Assembly (NCBI GenBank): GCA_964645825.1
Contig: CAZXZY010000013.1
Coordinates: 1-20,492, forward strand
Direction: 5' to 3'
Origin: JABIAL01 sp964645825
Lineage (GTDB): Bacteria; Patescibacteriota; Patescibacteriia; UBA1558; GWA2-36-10
DNA: 20,492 bases
The notes beneath the pieces were generated by a model, which ran no database searches, was not told the origin of the DNA, and saw nothing but the letters and a program-made list of their open reading frames with translations. Of the stretch, positions 1-7,226 are shown one piece after another. Each line of letters opens with the position of its first letter. Position 1 is the stretch's first letter. Position numbers and translations under genes: made by a program.

Positions 1-1939
1 ATAAAGTAGAAATCGGTCTTTTTTTATCTCGAAGTTCTGCTCGAGCTCTTTGTAAGGCAGTCGCTACTTGCTGAACCGCTTCATCTTGTCCAATCACGCG
101 CTCATGAATGGCTTCGGCCAAATTCAAAAGTTTGACTGATTCTCTGTTTGAAATGCTAGCTAAAGGAATCTTGGTTTTGCGAGAAATTAATCTAGCCACA
201 TCTTCGCCACGAATCAATCTGTCTTGTTTAGGCGTCTTAGTAGCTGCCACTGCTACCTCTTCCATAATATTTATAGCCTTGGTTGGCAAATAACGATCAG
301 GCAAATAACGATCAGTTAAATCATAAATCTTTTCTAAAGCATTATAAGTGAAATAAACTTTATACTTATTTTCCAAACCGCCAACATGAGACTCCATGAT
401 TTGAATTGATTGATTTTTATCTGGCTCATCAATGACTACTTTATGTAGGGCTTGACCTAATTCCTTGCCTTCTAAATGTTGTACATATTCTTGGTTGGTA
501 GTAGAGGCAATAACAATGATATTTTTATTTCTAATCTCAGCCGCTAATACTTCTGACAAATCAATACCCTCAGTACCCTCAGAACTAATACCAACTAGAT
601 TATGAATATTTTCGATAAATAAAATAATATTTCCGGAAACTGCCGCCTCATTTAAGATACCTAAAAATCTTTCTTCTAATTTACCCGTACCGGTTGCACC
701 TGAAATCAACCAAGGCACAGAGATACTGACCAATCTTTTGTCTTGAAAAATATCTGGCACTTCCTCAGCCATCATATTATTGGCAATGCCCTCGACAATA
801 TTGGTTTTACCAACGCCGGGCAAACCAACCAAAACTACACTAGATAAATCACTTTCCATAGAATTCATCACCTCATCCATTTCTTTTTCACGAGCAACTG
901 ACAAAGCTAAGCGTCCATATTTGGCAGCTAGCGTCAGATCTTGAGAAAAATTATCCAACATCGGTGTAGCGATAGCAGTATAGGAACGATTGATGCCTGA
1001 TTTTGGCTTTAATAAGGATCGACTACGATAACGACGGTAGCGTTGGCCTAAGCGTAAATTAATATCCAACCAAGCTATGACATTGTCTATTTTGTCATCG
1101 CTGATTTTAAAATTATAAAAGAAATCTTTGACATCTTCACTATGCTTGGCAAGTCCGGCCAACAAATCAATCTCCTCCACTTGCTTTACTCGACGGACAA
1201 CGGCCGCGTGCCAATAAGCGTTTAATAAAACGTCTTTTAATTCCGCCGATAAATCTAATTTTTGTTGGCGAGTTAATTTAGCTGTAATATTTTTCTTGAC
1301 CAAGGATGATAAAGACTTATCAATGGTCTGTTGCAAATTTTGTGCGCCTACTCCTAAGCGTGCCAAAACAACTTTAATATCTTTGTCATTGAGTAAAACA
1401 AATAGTAAATGCCAAACAGTCACTGGCCATACCTTTTTGTGATGAGCATAAAGCCAAGCTTTATCTAGGATATCTTCTGTTTCTTGATTGAAACTGTTAG
1501 AAATATTATATTTGGTAAAAAGGTCTTTGTTGTTTAATTTTTTAGCACTGATGTTTTTGCGATGTGAAGGAAGAGACAAGCGATAGTGCAAATACATATT
1601 GGCCGTAGCCAAAATAACTAGCCATAGATTGTCCCAACTTGGAGTATTTAAAAATGTTAATAAATTTCGAGGATCAAATTCTACTTTGTCTAAAATACGA
1701 TAGACAAACACTACACTCAAGATAGCGGACAAAATCAATAAACCATTTATCAATAAATCAATTACTAATCTCGTCTCCCGCACAAAAATACTTGAGCGGT
1801 TTATTTTTTTATCCCAATATAAAAAATTGTTATCTTTAAAATAATACTGACCGATGCCAAAACAAGCGCTACATCTTTTGTTGATAATAGAACCTTCGCC
1901 GCGACATTGATCACATTGTTGAAACTTTACGGTAGCCAT
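1..1939 (-). CDS. Membrane-anchored ClpC-like AAA+ ATPase (C-terminus beyond left edge)
   Basis: About 646 N-terminal residues are present; the gene runs off the left edge. Order: a DnaJ-like zinc knuckle (C9, C12, C23, C26, each pair followed by x-G), two membrane segments (about 57-81 and 104-117), a degenerate Clp-N-like helical region (about 160-230), and the first AAA module with Walker A GLPGVGKT (372-379). A ClpC-like linker (KIPLASISNRESVKLLNL) follows, then the start of the second module at HERVIGQDEAV (about 610). In the first module Walker B reads LFIENIH instead of LFIDEIH, and the usual RRF arginine-finger position reads LHK (about 498-500), so it probably binds but does not hydrolyse ATP. 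The ATG at 1939 overlaps the upstream membrane-protein gene by 13 nt. By family it should be a protein-remodelling or unfolding ATPase at the inner membrane; substrate unknown. ClpB/ClpA-type naming is an alternative because the second module is cut off. Confidence 0.88.
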   Translation of the reverse strand, partial: MATVKFQQCDQCRGEGSIINKRCSACFGIGQYYFKDNNFLYWDKKINRSSIFVRETRLVIDLLINGLLILSAILSVVFVYRILDKVEFDPRNLLTFLNTPSWDNLWLVILATANMYLHYRLSLPSHRKNISAKKLNNKDLFTKYNISNSFNQETEDILDKAWLYAHHKKVWPVTVWHLLFVLLNDKDIKVVLARLGVGAQNLQQTIDKSLSSLVKKNITAKLTRQQKLDLSAELKDVLLNAYWHAAVVRRVKQVEEIDLLAGLAKHSEDVKDFFYNFKISDDKIDNVIAWLDINLRLGQRYRRYRSRSLLKPKSGINRSYTAIATPMLDNFSQDLTLAAKYGRLALSVAREKEMDEVMNSMESDLSSVVLVGLPGVGKTNIVEGIANNMMAEEVPDIFQDKRLVSISVPWLISGATGTGKLEERFLGILNEAAVSGNIILFIENIHNLVGISSEGTEGIDLSEVLAAEIRNKNIIVIASTTNQEYVQHLEGKELGQALHKVVIDEPDKNQSIQIMESHVGGLENKYKVYFTYNALEKIYDLTDRYLPDRYLPTKAINIMEEVAVAATKTPKQDRLIRGEDVARLISRKTKIPLASISNRESVKLLNLAEAIHERVIGQDEAVQQVATALQRARAELRDKKRPISTL

Positions 1940-2307
1940 AAAATACGTAAATTGTTAGCTACTTGAACAATGATTAATGGTGGTAAAAGTATCCAAAATA
2001 TTAATAAACCGATATAAAGCACGGCAATAATTAAGAAAACAACAATACGACTAATTAAAATAATTAGACGCATTACAAAACTAATTGCACGTCCTGCTCG
2101 ATCTGTTTGAGCAAACATTGGACTAAATAAGTGAGTAATCATCACCCGCAAAGATAGATTGCTAGCTAAACGCTTGATACTATCCCAAACATAAAGCACT
2201 CTTTTTTTCAAACCTCTGGTATACCACCAAAAAGGGAAGTATAAAATTTCACCCACCAAATCAACGAAGAGGGTTTTGATTGTCTGTATAAAAATATTAT
2301 TACTCAT
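1927..2307 (-). CDS. Small conserved-looking membrane protein upstream of Clp-like gene
   Basis: 126 residues, not assigned to a named family. The N-terminal 75 residues are amphipathic and basic, with aromatic patches (YFPFWWY, residues 23-29). The C-terminus is strongly hydrophobic from about 79 to 118, enough for one long or two short membrane helices. The stop codon lies inside the start of the Clp-like gene (13-nt overlap), which argues for one transcript and coupled translation. Membrane location plus the anchored AAA+ partner suggests the two act together, but this is inference. The ATG at 2307 is preceded by a TATAAT box only 7 nt away. Confidence 0.8.
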   Translation of the reverse strand: MSNNIFIQTIKTLFVDLVGEILYFPFWWYTRGLKKRVLYVWDSIKRLASNLSLRVMITHLFSPMFAQTDRAGRAISFVMRLIILISRIVVFLIIAVLYIGLLIFWILLPPLIIVQVANNLRILWLP

Positions 2308-2314
2308 TAGAAAT

Positions 2315-2320
2315 ATTATA
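2315..2320 (-). promoter_or_regulatory. Near-leaderless -10 box for the membrane protein / Clp-like operon
   Basis: The minus strand reads TATAAT at 2320-2315. With the usual spacing, transcription would begin at about 2308, one base before the ATG at 2307, giving a leaderless or nearly leaderless mRNA. The position where a -35 would lie (about 2338-2343) reads TTTTCT, a poor match. Confidence 0.5.
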
Positions 2321-2363
2321 CCATTTTTTATTAATTAAGAAAAATACGAAATGCTTTTCTATT

Positions 2364-2369
2364 TATAAT
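2364..2369 (+). promoter_or_regulatory. Possible -10 box for the PHP gene
   Basis: A perfect TATAAT lies 20 nt before the ATG at 2390, predicting a start near 2376 and a 14-nt leader. No good -35 hexamer is visible at 17 nt, so the call rests on the -10 match in an AT-rich intergenic stretch. Confidence 0.35.
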
Positions 2370-2389
2370 AAATCATGTAAGATAAGAGT

Positions 2390-3616
2390 ATGAATAAACA
2401 TATGAATAAATTTGAACAAGCAAAGCCATCTAATGCTGGAAAGAGAAAAGAAAGAGCAGAGGCTGAAGGAAAGATAAGTATTTCGCATTGGCGAGGTGAA
2501 TTGCACTCACACACAGCCACAAATCTGGATCAACCAGAAACACCTGAAGATGTTATCGGATCTAGAAAAGGTAGTAATTGCGGAAAGATTCCTCTGGAAG
2601 TTTTAACGCAATATCACGCAAATGAAATGCTTAATGAATTTATTGCTATCACTGAACACTCTCGTGATGCAGATCCTGCCAAAGCAATAGAAGGTATTAC
2701 TGCATGGTTTAATGACATGTATCTAAATAACGCGAGTTGGCTGCAAGAAAATTTTGGTAAAAATCAAGCAGACCTAAGCACTGCAGATAAAACAAAAATA
2801 ACAAAACTCGCTAAAACTCAAGCTGAAAAAGTAGCTTTGTACAAAGATGAAAGATTAGAAGAAGTTTTAGCTGATATAGATCAAATTTCTGGAGATAAAA
2901 AATCACCGATCAAAGTTTTTAAGGGTGTAGAGGCAAATCTATTGCCAGACGGCAGTTTTGATACAGAAATGGTAGACAGCGGACAATTTGAGATTGTAAA
3001 CTGCTCCATCCACCCACACGTTGATCAAGAAAATTTTACTCCAATTATTCAAGATCCTAAAGAGTACACTGAACTAACTAAAAAAGGCATGCAAAATCCT
3101 CGAACTAATGTCATGTGTCATATTGGACATGATGTAGATGCAGAAGTTGTTGGACAATTAGATTGGGATGATATTGCTAAAACTGCGTTAGAAAATGAAG
3201 TAGCCATAGAAATAAATTTAAAAGACTTAATGGCTTTCATCTATGATGAAATTTTGGACTATGAAAAATTCCCTAGTGACGATAGAAGCTATGTAACTGT
3301 TCTCAAATCTAAATTACCAGAATTAACACCTCTCATTTCATCACCTAAAATTAAAAAAGCTTTAGCGCCTTATTTAAAACAAGGCCTAAAGATAGCTATA
3401 AATACTGATGAGCATGAAAATAAATTTATCGAAAGCAAAACTGATAAAGCTGGCACCACCTCAACCTTTAAAGAAAGAGGTGTGCGTTTTTGGCGTTGCA
3501 TGAGTGTAGTAGAAAAATATTTTAATACTTTATTTGAAGAATTAGGAATTGACACAAAAAATATTATCAATACTTACAGCAAAGAAGACTTAGAAAAATT
3601 TATTCAGAAGAAATAA
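2390..3616 (+). CDS. PHP-domain metal-dependent phosphoesterase
   Basis: 408 residues. PHP-family metal-binding motifs appear in order: GELHSHT (H39, H41), ITEHS (H90), KGVEANLLPDG (E181), SIHPH (H208, H210), HIGHD (H244), AIEIN (272-276) and INTDEH (D340, H342). The set and spacing resemble the PHP modules of PolX and bacterial polymerase III alpha or histidinol phosphatases, so a tri-metal phosphoesterase is expected; the substrate cannot be told. A lysine-rich insert (about 105-170) between motifs II and III is larger than in minimal PHP proteins. No signal peptide or membrane segment is visible, so it is probably cytoplasmic. A second ATG lies at 2402; neither has a clear Shine-Dalgarno sequence, so the first few residues are uncertain. 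It stands alone, divergent from the Clp-like operon. Confidence 0.82.
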   Translation: MNKHMNKFEQAKPSNAGKRKERAEAEGKISISHWRGELHSHTATNLDQPETPEDVIGSRKGSNCGKIPLEVLTQYHANEMLNEFIAITEHSRDADPAKAIEGITAWFNDMYLNNASWLQENFGKNQADLSTADKTKITKLAKTQAEKVALYKDERLEEVLADIDQISGDKKSPIKVFKGVEANLLPDGSFDTEMVDSGQFEIVNCSIHPHVDQENFTPIIQDPKEYTELTKKGMQNPRTNVMCHIGHDVDAEVVGQLDWDDIAKTALENEVAIEINLKDLMAFIYDEILDYEKFPSDDRSYVTVLKSKLPELTPLISSPKIKKALAPYLKQGLKIAINTDEHENKFIESKTDKAGTTSTFKERGVRFWRCMSVVEKYFNTLFEELGIDTKNIINTYSKEDLEKFIQKK

Positions 3617-3641
3617 ATAAAAAAAGACTTAAAAATAAAAA

Positions 3642-3656
3642 CCAGTGAATAGCTGG
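3642..3656 (+). repeat. Stop-associated hairpin repeat, copy 1
   Basis: CCAGTGAATAGCTGG, 26 nt after the PHP stop codon. The arms pair over five positions with one G-U (CCAGU/GCUGG). It is preceded by an A-rich run and followed by AATTAATAG. It is one of four copies in the window, all on the plus strand just after or across stop codons. Confidence 0.6.
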
Positions 3657-3682
3657 AATTAATAGAATATAATTTTAAAATT

Positions 3683-4093
3683 ATGAATGAACTAAATAAA
3701 AAACCTAGAGATAAAAAATTAGTCATCTCTATATCAGTTTTAATGACTATTTTTATCATTTTCGTGATAGGTGCATCTATTGATGATGGTACAGTAATTA
3801 ATATTAGCACTTTAACCTTGCTACTTTTGCTTATTTATTTTATATTTTTAAGTTTTATAAAGCATGCAACAAATAAACCATCTACTTACTCAATAATCGC
3901 TAATACATCCGGTATATTTTTATTTCTCCTATACATGATCGGTGGGGTAGTTATGATGGCACTCAATCCCAGATTAGCGGACAATATTGGTATAGCATTC
4001 ATTCCCTCCTTAGTGTTCTATACGTTAGTCCTAGCACTTATAAAATCATTAAAAGTATTTGAATTTAAAAATGAAAATAAAACCAGCGAATAG
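3683..4093 (+). CDS. Four-helix integral membrane protein, function unknown
   Basis: 136 residues with four likely membrane helices (about 13-31, 41-59, 71-93, 102-121), a short basic N-terminus (KKPRDKK) and a polar charged C-tail. No family recognised. It follows the PHP gene by 66 nt on the same strand, separated by hairpin copy 1. Its own TAG stop lies inside hairpin copy 2, and a strong terminator follows 28 nt later. A single-gene or two-gene transcript is likely. Confidence 0.75.
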   Translation: MNELNKKPRDKKLVISISVLMTIFIIFVIGASIDDGTVINISTLTLLLLLIYFIFLSFIKHATNKPSTYSIIANTSGIFLFLLYMIGGVVMMALNPRLADNIGIAFIPSLVFYTLVLALIKSLKVFEFKNENKTSE

Positions 4094-4097
4094 CTGG
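4083..4097 (+). repeat. Stop-associated hairpin repeat, copy 2 (contains the stop codon)
   Basis: CCAGCGAATAGCTGG with perfect five-base arms. The TAG at 4091-4093 in its 3' half is the in-frame stop of the membrane-protein gene, so the element overlaps the coding region and encodes the last residues (T-S-E). Confidence 0.65.
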
Positions 4098-4120
4098 AAA
4101 TAGATTACTATAGTTAAAAA

Positions 4121-4145
4121 AAGTGCGGGCCTGCGGCCCGCACTT
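4121..4145. terminator. Strong bidirectional intrinsic terminator
   Basis: A perfect 11-bp GC-rich stem (4121-4131 with 4135-4145) encloses a 3-nt loop. The plus strand continues with TT after the stem; the minus strand reads into seven consecutive T. It ends the plus-strand membrane-protein gene and, on the minus strand, lies just beyond the 31-residue ORF. It was probably the original end of the tgt transcript. Confidence 0.92.
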
Positions 4146-4150
4146 TTAAT

Positions 4151-4246
4151 TTACTTTTCTTTTTTGTGATCACTTATAGCTCCAGCGACAAATGTCGCTA
4201 TTACTAAAATTAAAACTACTACAATCGCTAAAAACATCATACTCAT
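4151..4246 (-). CDS. 31-residue single-span membrane peptide coupled to the tgt remnant
   Basis: Begins MSMMFLAIVVVLILVIATF, then a short polar tail ending HKKEK: one hydrophobic helix (about 4-24) with a basic C-end. Its ATG (4246-4244) overlaps the TGA of the tgt 3' fragment in an ATGA junction, the classic sign of coupled translation, so in the uninterrupted chromosome it followed tgt. A single-helix accessory peptide is plausible, but no family is recognised. After integration it is about 8 kb from the ileS-tgt promoter and may be silent. Confidence 0.5.
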   Translation of the reverse strand: MSMMFLAIVVVLILVIATFVAGAISDHKKEK

Positions 4247-4544
4247 AATTTATTATTTTTAATTGCTTTTCTTATTTCAGACATTAAATCTAAATAAAAT
4301 TTGAGATTATTAAGTGTAGCTAAACGCAAAGCTAATGGCTCTTGCGTTTTGAATAAATGATGTAGATAACTCAAAGAATAATTTTTTAGATTAATACTAT
4401 TAATTGGCTTTTTATCACTAGCGAATTTAGCATTATTAATATTTATGGTTTTATAAAAGTCTTTTTTAGTGACATCAGGCTTGCCTTTCCATAAATATAA
4501 CTTACCATGTCGAGCTTCTCGTGTAGGAATAACACAATCAAACA
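4243..4544 (-). pseudogene. tgt: Stranded host 3' end of tgt (queuine tRNA-ribosyltransferase)
   Basis: In the minus frame this encodes about 100 residues matching Tgt from the FDCVIPTREARHGKLY motif to the C-terminus (KAIKNNKL). It aligns without a break to residues 270-366 of the intact tgt at 12201-13301 but differs at many positions and is more AT-rich. The frame continues upstream to 4668 only as antisense of the integrase start, so residues before FDCV are not Tgt. It lacks the N-terminal two-thirds and hence the substrate pocket. Best read as the original chromosomal 3' end displaced by the element. Like the intact copy it has none of the four zinc ligands. Confidence 0.9.
4523..4544. 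repeat. attL core (direct repeat with 12475-12496)
   Basis: A 22-bp segment beginning GTAGGAATAAC and ending AATCAAACA, identical to 12475-12496. Sequences diverge at once on the inner side (AGTAAT here, TGTCCA at attR). On the minus strand it encodes the Tgt motif FDCVIPT. The true crossover lies somewhere within or next to it. Confidence 0.85.
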
Positions 4545-4612
4545 AGTAATAGGAAATAGAAAGTAGTGTATAGGTGGAAAAACTTGAGAGAACATGAGGA
4601 AAGAAAAAAACT

Positions 4613-5548
4613 ATGTCACACACACAACAAACGGTTCGTTCTGCTATGAAAGAATTTGAATCGTACATGCGAGTTGAAAGAAACTATGCAGAGAACACTG
4701 TCAGAGGTTATGGAAGAGAGCTGAGCTTATGGCTACGCTTCCTTGGTTCTGACTACACACTTAATAGTATCACAACTCAGCACGTTAGAGAATGGCTTTC
4801 TAGCTTACAAAACTATAAGCCAGCATCTGTAGAGAGGAAGATCACAGCACTGAAAAGCTTTTTCAATTTCTGCCAAGATCAAGACTGGGTTATAGCAAAC
4901 CCGTGTAATAAAATTAAATTTCCGAAGAGAGGAAAGAGACTTCCTAAGTATCTAAATGATGAAGAGTTACAAATTGTGCTCAATACCCCCTTCACCAAGT
5001 ATCTAAGTAAACCGAATATGGATTTAGAAGTTAGGGATGCAACCATCTTTCGTATTCTAGCTCTATGTGGTCTTAGACGTTCTGAGATAATTGGTTTGAA
5101 TGTGGAAGATGTTAGTTTGGGAGAAGGAATTATAATTGTTAGAGAAGCAAAGGAAGATAAAGATAGGATAGTGCCACTAACTAGAGAATTAATTCTATGG
5201 ATGAGAAAGTATATAGGCTGGAGAGAGAAGACTTTTAAGCATACTCAATCCCATGCCTTATTCCTATCCTTCACTGGTTCTAGAATTGACTACAATGCTA
5301 TTCAGAAATTGTTCAAACGTCACATGAGGATTTGTGGAATTAAGAAACACATCACGCCTCATGGACTGAGACATTCTTTTTCTATTTCCTTACTTCGCAA
5401 AGGTGTTGATCTCGTGACAATCTCTGAGCTTCTTGGTCATGCTAACTTGTCCTCTACTCAGGTCTATCTCCAAAGTGATTTGAAACAAAAACAACTCGCC
5501 ATTAGCAAATTGTCTTCGTTTATCAATAATGATCAGCTTAGGATTTAG
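4613..5548 (+). CDS. Tyrosine recombinase (XerC/D-type integrase) of the element
   Basis: 311 residues, the usual Xer length. It has an N-terminal SAM-like core-binding domain (about 10-90) and a catalytic domain with the full residue set: R155 (CGLRRSE), K180 (REAKEDKDR), H250 and R253 (TPHGLRHSF), H276 (LLGHAN) and nucleophile Y285 (QVYLQ). It starts 68 nt inside attL and reads away from it, the standard place for an element integrase. AGGA at 4597-4600 is a rather distant Shine-Dalgarno for the ATG. The 3' end overlaps the convergent 254-residue gene so that TTAG serves as TAG on one strand and TAA on the other. Expected role: site-specific integration at, and with a directionality factor excision from, the tgt att site. 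Chromosome-dimer resolution at dif is less likely given the context. Confidence 0.93.
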   Translation: MSHTQQTVRSAMKEFESYMRVERNYAENTVRGYGRELSLWLRFLGSDYTLNSITTQHVREWLSSLQNYKPASVERKITALKSFFNFCQDQDWVIANPCNKIKFPKRGKRLPKYLNDEELQIVLNTPFTKYLSKPNMDLEVRDATIFRILALCGLRRSEIIGLNVEDVSLGEGIIIVREAKEDKDRIVPLTRELILWMRKYIGWREKTFKHTQSHALFLSFTGSRIDYNAIQKLFKRHMRICGIKKHITPHGLRHSFSISLLRKGVDLVTISELLGHANLSSTQVYLQSDLKQKQLAISKLSSFINNDQLRI

Positions 5549-6309
5549 TTATTTTTTAGCTGTTTCTTTTTAACTATCTCCTCTAGTGGTTTGATATTTA
5601 AATATTGATATAAATGGTTTTTTATTCTCCCAAAAATATCATCTAGAAATCCATCTAATGCTTCACCGTTCTTTTTCGCTGTATTAATCCATCTTTGTTT
5701 TGATTTTTCAAACAACACCTGTCTTCTAGCTTCTACTATTTTATCATCAATATTAAACTTTGATTTAAGGCCACACTCATCTTGTAATATAACAAATAAA
5801 CCATCCGCACTTATCAAATCTGGATCAAGGAATCTATTTCCTTTATGATGGTGAGGGTGCCTATGCTCTTTTACTTGTTTAAAAACCTTTTCAGTCATTG
5901 TGACTAAGTGCTTATACAAATCGTCTATTTCATTTTTATTAGAAGCAAATGACTTTAAATCTCTCTTTAGGATGTTGAGAAAAGAAGTACACTTATTTCT
6001 AAAAATATCAATATCCTCCAAATAAGCATTTATATGGTGCCATAACGCTTCATGTTCTGTTATTGTTTTTTTTGTAGGGTAGAAATCACGAAAATAAACT
6101 TCATACTTTATTAACTTTTTATAAAAATAACCGATACTAGTCAACAATTCAAAATATTTATCTACTTCTTTTATCTTAAAATTACCTGAATCAACGAATT
6201 GTTTATATTCATCTTTGAGTACGTCTGGTTTAAGATAACATGCAATAGATGATACTACTTCATCAAAATTATTTTTTTTCATTGAGGTTAAATCGTTAAT
6301 TACCACCAT
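5545..6309 (-). CDS. Unknown alpha-helical protein, possibly HEPN-like
   Basis: 254 residues, charged, apparently all-helical, no membrane segments. A striking histidine cluster, EHRHPHHH (148-155), fits the R-x4-H pattern of HEPN RNases (R150, H155), and the preceding helix LWHHINAYLEDIDIFRNK (89-106) looks like a HEPN-type long helix. This is a weak motif-level match; a structural protein of unknown role is equally possible. It is the last gene of the minus-strand arm, 28 nt after the 111-residue gene, and converges on the integrase with overlapping stops. No Shine-Dalgarno precedes the ATG at 6309; the in-frame ATG nine codons later is an alternative. Confidence 0.72.
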   Translation of the reverse strand: MVVINDLTSMKKNNFDEVVSSIACYLKPDVLKDEYKQFVDSGNFKIKEVDKYFELLTSIGYFYKKLIKYEVYFRDFYPTKKTITEHEALWHHINAYLEDIDIFRNKCTSFLNILKRDLKSFASNKNEIDDLYKHLVTMTEKVFKQVKEHRHPHHHKGNRFLDPDLISADGLFVILQDECGLKSKFNIDDKIVEARRQVLFEKSKQRWINTAKKNGEALDGFLDDIFGRIKNHLYQYLNIKPLEEIVKKKQLKNN

Positions 6310-6337
6310 TCTAACGCCAAAATCTAAATTTTACAAG

Positions 6338-6673
6338 CTAGTTAAAAAGCTCGGGAAACTCCTCCTTGATCTCTTGATCTGAAGCACCACTTTTGAGCAT
6401 TTGTGTCAGAAGGTCTTCTTCTGATTCACTTAAGTCTAAAGGCTTGCTTAAAGCTCTTTCTAGCTGAGAAGACTCACCGGTACTTTTAAAAGTAAGCCTG
6501 CCTTCTTCTGCTTGCTGTTTTTTTAATTGATCAACCTGCTTCTTTAGCTCATCTTTATCAATGTGCTCTAAATTAATCACGCTCTTCTTAGTAGCTTGGG
6601 AATCACCAATATCAAACTTCTCTTCTCTGGCCACTGATTTGATCTGTGTTAATTTGTTTTTTTTAAATAACAT
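6338..6673 (-). CDS. Acidic coiled-coil protein, unknown
   Basis: 111 residues, rich in K, E, Q and S, with a heptad-like stretch (about 38-58, HIDKDELKKQVDQLKKQQ) and an acidic C-terminus (about 80-111). No cysteine, membrane helix or recognised family. It begins 2 nt after the HTH gene stops, so it belongs to the same operon. Could be a partner of the HTH protein or a replication accessory factor; no function is assigned. Confidence 0.65.
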   Translation of the reverse strand: MLFKKNKLTQIKSVAREEKFDIGDSQATKKSVINLEHIDKDELKKQVDQLKKQQAEEGRLTFKSTGESSQLERALSKPLDLSESEEDLLTQMLKSGASDQEIKEEFPELFN

Positions 6674-6675
6674 AA

Positions 6676-6870
6676 TTATTTCTTTTTAATTTTTAATTCT
6701 TTTAATAAACTCCAAACATCCTCGTCTTTGAAATACCACCTTTGACTACGACGAACAGCTGGTATCTCTATGCCCCATCTCCTATACCTCAAAACTCTGC
6801 CTTCCATCTGATCGTGGATAGCCTGTCGTGTTACTCCTAAAAGTTTTGCTAATTGATTTTGGTTTATCAT
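6676..6870 (-). CDS. Small HTH DNA-binding protein, excisionase-like
   Basis: 64 residues starting with a helix-turn-helix (QLAKLLGVTRQAIHDQM, about 6-22), then a basic stretch with RYRRW and RRSQRWYF and a C-terminal helix (DEDVWSLLKEL). Size and layout resemble Xis/AlpA-type winged-helix recombination directionality factors and small phage regulators. Its start overlaps the stop of the S23-type gene in an ATGA junction. Within an element with a tyrosine integrase, an excision factor or transcriptional regulator is the natural guess; the sequence does not decide between them. Confidence 0.75.
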   Translation of the reverse strand: MINQNQLAKLLGVTRQAIHDQMEGRVLRYRRWGIEIPAVRRSQRWYFKDEDVWSLLKELKIKKK

Positions 6871-7226
6871 TTTTTTAATTTACTTTGTCTTAACGCAGTT
6901 AATTGCTTAGCAAGTATCTCAAACTTTTCATAAAGTCTTTCATACTCAGAAACATCTATAAGGTGAAGGTCAGAAGAAAGTTGTAAGATTGCAACAGTCT
7001 CCGACAAACTACGATTTGCTATATTCAGAAATAGTGCATTGTCTTTCTTAAAAGCAGAACCGCTTCCCTCGGCAATGTTGATTGGGACAGAGGTGACGCA
7101 ACGTCTGAGTTGGTTACCTAAAGCAAATTTCTCCTCTTGGGGGAATTTTTTTATTAGAACATAAACTTCCTGAACCAGCTTCCTGGCATTCTGATAAACC
7201 GTGAGTTGTTCAAATTGAAATGACAT
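6867..7226 (-). CDS. Four-helix bundle protein (S23 / IVS-encoded family)
   Basis: 119 residues from the ATG at 7226. Family hallmarks are clear: FEQLTVYQNARKLVQEVY, FPQEEKFALGNQLRRC, SVPINIAEGSGS and FLNIANRSLSETVAILQL. Known members are encoded in 23S rRNA intervening sequences or elsewhere and form pentameric four-helix bundles related to the Avd protein of diversity-generating retroelements; their biochemical role is poorly defined. The open frame extends 38 codons further upstream (to 7340), but family members begin close to FEQL and that extension covers palindromic DNA, so the later start was chosen. No rRNA or reverse transcriptase lies nearby. Translationally coupled to the HTH gene. 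Confidence 0.85.
   Translation of the reverse strand: MSFQFEQLTVYQNARKLVQEVYVLIKKFPQEEKFALGNQLRRCVTSVPINIAEGSGSAFKKDNALFLNIANRSLSETVAILQLSSDLHLIDVSEYERLYEKFEILAKQLTALRQSKLKK

Noticed and set aside
285..315. Tandem 15-bp repeat (GGCAAATAACGATCA twice) suggesting a duplication
   Set aside because: It encodes DRYLPDRYLP, which matches the normal ClpC segment DRYITDRFLP; no extra residues are present.
4545..4668. Upstream continuation of the tgt-remnant frame, giving a longer protein
   Set aside because: It is antisense to the element's left end and the integrase start; Tgt similarity begins only at the att core.
6867..7226. Avd protein of a diversity-generating retroelement
   Set aside because: No reverse transcriptase, template repeat or variable-repeat target is visible; plain S23-type motifs fit better.
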